From: Sphaerobacter sp.
Lineage (GTDB): Bacteria > Chloroflexota > Chloroflexia > Thermomicrobiales > Thermomicrobiaceae
Direction: 5' to 3'
Assembly: GCF_019683595.1 (NCBI RefSeq)
Contig: NZ_JADGHZ010000018.1
Coordinates: 1-36,626, forward strand
DNA: 36,626 nucleotides
This document shows positions 33,311 to 36,626 of this stretch, piece by piece. How positions within the stretch are numbered: the first letter of the stretch is position 1; each line of letters opens with the position of its first letter. Position numbers and translations under genes: made by a program. Under the pieces are notes generated by a model, which saw only the letters and a list, made by a program, of their open reading frames with translations, was not told the origin of the DNA and did not search any database.

Positions 33311-33699
33311 CGACGCCCGATGTAACGCGCGAAGAGGTCGACGAGGTGGCTGCGGCCATCGAGGCGATCCGCAGCGAGGTGCGACGACGTTCGGGTTACC
33401 TGAGTGCCGCCGACGTCCCGCCGTTGGGGAAGGGGTCGCCCGTGACCGAGGCGGCCGATCTGGCGCGGATCTCGGCGCACCTGCCCGTGACCTGGGAGAC
33501 GCCGATCGTGGGCCGCTGGATCGCGCTGGCGAAGCGGGCTATGCGGCTGTGCCTGCGCTGGTACATCAACCCCATCGTGGAGCAGCAGAACGCCTTCAAC
33601 GACGCCGTGGTCCGGGCGCTCTCCACGCTCGACGCCCGCCAGCAGGAGCTCCTGCGACGGCTGGAAGCGCGTGAGGGCGAGGAGCCGCGCGAGCGATGA
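33307..33699 (+). CDS. 130-residue unknown protein of the glycosyltransferase cluster
   Basis: Small acidic/basic protein of 130 residues with no recognised catalytic motif. Residues 5-30 are a charged helix (EEVDEVAAAIEAIRSEVRRR); the middle has a moderately hydrophobic segment (WETPIVGRWIALAKRAMRLCLRW) followed by YINPIVEQQNAFNDAVV; the C-terminus is a coiled-coil-like helix (LDARQQELLRRLEAREGEE). I recall the YINPIVEQQN segment as recurring near methyltransferase or glycosyltransferase proteins in polysaccharide clusters, here without a partner domain; this needs a search. It is coupled on both sides by four-base ATGA overlaps (33307-33310 and 33696-33699), implying stoichiometric production with its neighbours. 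A membrane-peripheral adaptor is possible. Confidence 0.8.
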   Translation: MTTPDVTREEVDEVAAAIEAIRSEVRRRSGYLSAADVPPLGKGSPVTEAADLARISAHLPVTWETPIVGRWIALAKRAMRLCLRWYINPIVEQQNAFNDAVVRALSTLDARQQELLRRLEAREGEEPRER

Positions 33700-34733
33700 A
33701 CGTGATCATCTGTGCCACACAGGTGCCGTTCGTCCGCGGAGGGGCGGAGGTGCTGGTCGACGGTCTCCGCGAGGCCCTGATCGCAGCCGGGCATCGGGTG
33801 GATGTCGTGGCGCTTCCTTTCAAGTGGTACCCCAAGGAGGAGATCCTCAAGTCGGCGCTGGCCTGGCGACTGTTGGACCTCACCGAAGCGAACGGTATGC
33901 CGGTGGACGCGGTGATCTGCACCAAGTTCCCGACTTGGGCGGTGCGGCACCCGCGCAAGATCGCCTGGGTCGTCCACCAGCACCGGCAGGCGTACGACTG
34001 GTTCGGCACCCCGCTCAGCGATTTCACGAACAGCGCCGAGGATGTCGCGATACGGCGCCGGATCGCCGAGATCGACCGACGGGGGCTGGGGGAGTGCGTG
34101 GCCCGCTTCGCGATTTCGGGGAACGTCGCCGCACGCCTGAAGCGCTCGGTCGGGCTGGAGGCGGAGCCGCTCCACGTGCCGATTCGCCTTGAGGGTCTGG
34201 AGCCGGTTGCGTATGGCGACTACATCCTCAGCGTTTCGCGGCTGGACCGGGCCAAGCGGGTCGAGTTGCTGCTGGAGGCGATGGCGGAGGCGGGCGGGGA
34301 CTTTCGCGCGGTAATCGCCGGGGATGGTCCGGAGGCCGGGTCGCTCAGGGAACGTGCGGCGAGCCTCGGGCTGAGCGAGCGGGTCAGGTTCACCGGACGC
34401 GTGAGCGACGCGGAGCTGGTCCGGCTGTACAACGAGGCGCGGGCGGTCTTCTACAGCCCGGTGGACGAGGACTTCGGTCTGGCGGCGGTTGAGGCGCTGA
34501 CGGCCGGCAAGCCGGTGGTGACGGTGGCGGACGCGGGCGGTGTGCTGGAGTTCGTCGAGGACGGCGTGACCGGGCTGGTGAGCGTCAAAGCGGAGCCATG
34601 CGCGATCGCGCCGGCGTTGTCTCGACTGATGGCGGACGAGGCGCTGGCGCGGCGGCTCGGCGCGGCGGGCCGGGAGCGGGTGGCGGGGCTCCGCTGGGAC
34701 CGCGTGGTGGCGAGGCTCCTGGGACATGGCTGA
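33696..34733 (+). CDS. glycosyltransferase family 4 (GT-B fold)
   Basis: 345-residue GT4-type glycosyltransferase. The N-terminal domain has TQVPFVRGGAEVLVDGL and AWVVHQHRQAYDWF. The C-terminal domain has YILSVSRLDRAKRVELLLEAM, VIAGDGPEAGSLRERAASLGL and DEDFGLAAVEALTAGKPVV with the EX7E pair Glu258 and Glu266. ATG overlaps the upstream gene by four bases and the stop overlaps the next start by eight bases. It is shorter than its 431-residue neighbour because the acceptor domain is compact. The sugar specificity is unknown. Confidence 0.92.
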   Translation: MNVIICATQVPFVRGGAEVLVDGLREALIAAGHRVDVVALPFKWYPKEEILKSALAWRLLDLTEANGMPVDAVICTKFPTWAVRHPRKIAWVVHQHRQAYDWFGTPLSDFTNSAEDVAIRRRIAEIDRRGLGECVARFAISGNVAARLKRSVGLEAEPLHVPIRLEGLEPVAYGDYILSVSRLDRAKRVELLLEAMAEAGGDFRAVIAGDGPEAGSLRERAASLGLSERVRFTGRVSDAELVRLYNEARAVFYSPVDEDFGLAAVEALTAGKPVVTVADAGGVLEFVEDGVTGLVSVKAEPCAIAPALSRLMADEALARRLGAAGRERVAGLRWDRVVARLLGHG

Positions 34734-36189
34734 TTCCGCGCTGCGCCTTGCCTGGTTCACCCCGCTCCGACCGGTCGAGTCGGGCATTTCGCAGTACAGC
34801 GAAGACCTGCTGCCGGTGCTGGCGCGCGCCTGGCAGATCGACGTGTACGTCGACGGCTACCGCCCGACGCATCTCCGGGAGTCGGACACCCTGCGGGTCC
34901 GGATGGCGCGCGAATTCCGCGCGGCGCACCGTGCGCGGCCGTACGACGCCGTCATCTACCAGATGGGGAACAACCCCTACCACGCCTACATGTACGACCT
35001 CGCGCGCGAGGTCCCGGGCGTGCTGGTCCTGCACGATACGGTGCTTCACCACCTGCGGGTCGGGATGCTCCTGCGTGGCCGGGGGGCGCCGCGCTACCGG
35101 GCGGAGATGGAGCGGCGCTACGGCCGCGCCGGGTGGGAGGCCGCGACGCGGGTGCTGCGGGGGCAGATGCCCTCGGCGCTGTTCCAGTTCCCGCTATCGG
35201 AGGAGTTGATCGAGGCGTCGCGGGTGGTCGCGGTGCACAGCGAGTACAGCCGGCAGCAGGTGCTCGGCTGGTGCCCGGATGCGCAGGTGCTGCGCATCCC
35301 GATGGGCGTGCCGCTCCCGCCGGAGATCCCACGTGAGGAGGCACGGAGGCGGCTGTCGTTGCCGGAGGACCAGTTCGTCGTCGCCTCGGTGACCTTCATT
35401 AACCCGTACAAGCGGCTCGATGTGGTGATGCAGGCCGTCCGGCGTCTGCGGGAATTCGTACCGGCGCGGCTGGTGCTGGCCGGCAACGTGTCGCACATGG
35501 TGCCGCTGGAGCGGCTGATTGGCATGTTCGGGTTGGAGCAGGCGTCGGATCACCTGGGGTACGTGGACGATGCGACGGCGCGGCTGGTCGTCGCCGCTGC
35601 TGATGTCTGCGTCAACCTCCGCTGGCCGACCGCGGGCGAGACCTCAGCCAGCCTGCTGCGCACCATGGGCGCCGGTCGGCCGGTGCTCGTGACCGACGGC
35701 GGGTCGTTCGCAGAGATCCCCGATGGCGCGGTGGTCAAAGTTCCGCCGGACGTGCTGGAGGAGGAGACGGTCTTCGCGTTGCTGCGATCCCTGGCGGAGC
35801 GGCCGGATCTGCGGGAGCGGGTAGGGCGTCTGGCTCGGGAATTCGTCGCCCAGGAGCACAGCCTAGCGGCTGCCGCGCGCGGGTACGCGGCCGCGATCGA
35901 GGCGGCGATCGGCAGGCCGGTGCCGATCCCGCCCGGGGGCATGGAGACGGAGCAGATCGACCTGCCTGCGGCCGAGCCTCCGGCGAGGACCGATCCCCTG
36001 GCGGGCGCGGTGGCACAGGCGCTGGTGGACCTGGGGGTCGGGGCGGATGCCCGGCTCGTCGCGTCGGTGGCCAGGTCGATGGCGGAGATCGGGTTGGCCC
36101 CTGGTAAGATGGATTCGACCGGGACGGAGCCGGAGGGCGGAAAGGACGGGAGCCGTGGAGGCGAGCGGAGCAAAGCCAATCAGCGATGA
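34726..36189 (+). CDS. GT-B glycosyltransferase with atypical EX7E motif
   Basis: 487-residue GT4-like glycosyltransferase. It begins LAWFTPLRPVESGISQYSEDL, then LVLHDTVLHHL in the acceptor domain and VASVTFINPYKRLDVVMQAVRRL in the donor domain. The usual EX7E is degenerate: the donor site reads PTAGETSASLLRTMGAGRPV with Glu305 kept but the second Glu replaced by Thr313. After about residue 392 comes a Pro/Gly/Glu-rich extension, with a helical segment (about 425-460) and a hydrophilic end. Its start overlaps the preceding glycosyltransferase gene by eight bases and its end overlaps the Trm112-like gene by 35 bases. Donor and acceptor are unknown. Confidence 0.9.
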   Translation: MADSALRLAWFTPLRPVESGISQYSEDLLPVLARAWQIDVYVDGYRPTHLRESDTLRVRMAREFRAAHRARPYDAVIYQMGNNPYHAYMYDLAREVPGVLVLHDTVLHHLRVGMLLRGRGAPRYRAEMERRYGRAGWEAATRVLRGQMPSALFQFPLSEELIEASRVVAVHSEYSRQQVLGWCPDAQVLRIPMGVPLPPEIPREEARRRLSLPEDQFVVASVTFINPYKRLDVVMQAVRRLREFVPARLVLAGNVSHMVPLERLIGMFGLEQASDHLGYVDDATARLVVAAADVCVNLRWPTAGETSASLLRTMGAGRPVLVTDGGSFAEIPDGAVVKVPPDVLEEETVFALLRSLAERPDLRERVGRLAREFVAQEHSLAAAARGYAAAIEAAIGRPVPIPPGGMETEQIDLPAAEPPARTDPLAGAVAQALVDLGVGADARLVASVARSMAEIGLAPGKMDSTGTEPEGGKDGSRGGERSKANQR

Positions 36190-36352
36190 CCTGCTGGAGA
36201 TCCTGGCCTGCCCGGCGTGCAAGACGGCGGTGCGCCTCGAAGGTGATCGTCTGGTGTGCGACACCTGCGGGCGGCGCTATCGTATCGAGGACGGCATCCC
36301 CATCATGCTGATCGACGAGGCTGAGCTGCCGGAGGGTGGACCGAAGGCGTAG
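36155..36352 (+). CDS. Trm112/UPF0434 family zinc-binding protein
   Basis: 65-residue Trm112-like protein. Two Cys pairs, ACPACK and CDTCGRRY, form a zinc site, followed by the conserved [13 protein letters not shown]. In eukaryotes and archaea Trm112 activates several methyltransferases; bacterial UPF0434 proteins often sit beside lipopolysaccharide or glycan genes, as here. The GTG at 36155 follows AAAGGACGGGAG and lies inside the end of the upstream gene, so it is probably co-translated with the glycosyltransferases. The short length is normal. Confidence 0.88.
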   Translation: MEASGAKPISDDLLEILACPACKTAVRLEGDRLVCDTCGRRYRIEDGIPIMLIDEAELPEGGPKA

Positions 36353-36372
36353 CGTCCGCCGCGGTCGGTCGA

Positions 36373-36413
36373 GAACTAGCACAGATGTTCGGGAAGGCGT
36401 GATATACTTCCCG
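36373..36413 (+). promoter_or_regulatory. ruvB promoter with two inverted repeats
   Basis: Extended -10 TGATATACT (TATACT at 36403-36408) lies 38 bases before the ruvB start. CGGGAAG (36390-36396) and CTTCCCG (36407-36413) form a perfect inverted repeat spanning the -10. Just upstream GAAC (36373-36376) and GTTC (36387-36390) form a second, with a 10-base gap. Both could bind a repressor; the GAAC/GTTC half-sites are those of Gram-positive LexA boxes but with wider spacing. Confidence 0.5.
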
Positions 36414-36446
36414 GCAGCGGTGCCGATGGACACACGAGGGGCGACG

Positions 36447-36626
36447 ATGAGCACGCGCGTGGTGTCGGGAAAGGTCCGAGACGAGGACGAACCCCTGGAA
36501 GCGAGCCTACGGCCACGGCGGCTGTCCGAGTACATCGGGCAGGACAAGGTCAAGGAAGGGCTCCTGATCTCGATCCAGGCCGCGCAGGCGCGTGGAGAGT
36601 CCCTCGATCATCTGCTGCTCTACGGC
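36447..36626 (+). CDS. ruvB: Holliday junction branch migration helicase RuvB (partial)
   Basis: The first 60 residues of RuvB, cut by the window end. The N-terminal pattern [19 protein letters not shown] and [13 protein letters not shown] is unmistakable; the next residues outside the window should be the Walker A loop (GPPGLGKT). RuvB is the AAA+ motor that drives Holliday junction branch migration with RuvA. The ATG at 36447 follows GAGGGG. An extended -10 promoter with palindromes lies just upstream, so it starts its own transcript. Confidence 0.95.
   Translation, partial: MSTRVVSGKVRDEDEPLEASLRPRRLSEYIGQDKVKEGLLISIQAAQARGESLDHLLLYG

Noticed and set aside
1-36626. CRISPR arrays, transposases, prophage, toxin-antitoxin or restriction genes
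   Set aside because: I looked for regularly spaced repeats, DDE or serine/tyrosine recombinase motifs and typical defence-gene motifs and saw none.

Overview
The window is high-GC bacterial chromosome, roughly two thirds G+C by eye, with short intergenic gaps and many overlapping stop/start pairs. Gene content suggests a thermophilic Chloroflexota of the Thermomicrobia/Sphaerobacter type. Pointers are an archaeal/eukaryotic-type prolyl-tRNA synthetase, a DUF3090 protein, a selenium-binding protein (SBP56) and a full seven-gene Mrp antiporter. This placement is inference. I see no rRNA, CRISPR array, insertion sequence, phage gene or integrase, so the region looks like core chromosome with one surface-glycan cluster.

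Layout. 1-4.9 kb (minus strand): S9 prolyl-oligopeptidase-type peptidase, DUF402 protein, phosphomannomutase/phosphoglucomutase, NIF3-family metalloprotein. 5.0-6.3 kb (plus): PHP-domain phosphoesterase, then tRNA-Thr(GGT) and tRNA-Thr(CGT) with clear promoters and a terminator. 6.3-9.6 kb (minus): small unknown protein and a Ca2+-type P-type ATPase. 9.9-14.6 kb: unknown helical protein, ribonuclease Z with a class II aldolase, a gamma-glutamyltransferase-like Ntn hydrolase and a DUF3090 protein. 14.8-18.2 kb: secreted glycoside-hydrolase-like lipoprotein, then 6-phosphofructokinase translationally coupled to a HypE-like AIR-synthase protein. 18.3-21.8 kb: proS behind a long structured leader, an SBP56 gene with no stop codon at its expected end, and a 34-residue membrane microprotein. 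22.0-28.1 kb: VOC protein, then mrpABCDEFG on the minus strand. 28.4-30.4 kb: APH-fold kinase and a second secreted glycosidase-like protein. 30.8-31.2 kb (minus): tRNA-Ser(GGA), tRNA-Ser(CGA) and tRNA-Arg(GCG). 31.4-36.4 kb (plus): a coupled cluster of membrane-anchored TPR protein, three GT-B glycosyltransferases, a 130-residue unknown protein and a Trm112-like zinc protein. The window ends inside ruvB.

How genes fit together. The Mrp genes encode one multisubunit Na+/H+ antiporter and are joined by 1- or 4-base overlaps. The sugar-phosphate mutase could supply activated sugars to the glycosyltransferase cluster, and the two secreted glycosidase-like proteins could act on surface or external glycans, but these links are inference. 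I did not find a clearly novel defence or mobile system. The best leads are the stopless SBP56 frame that runs through a terminator hairpin into antisense proS, the proS leader (duplicated hairpins, T-box-like motif, Shine-Dalgarno in a hairpin loop), the compact glycosyltransferase cluster with its unknown 130-residue protein, the tRNA-Arg(GCG), and the palindromic ruvB promoter.
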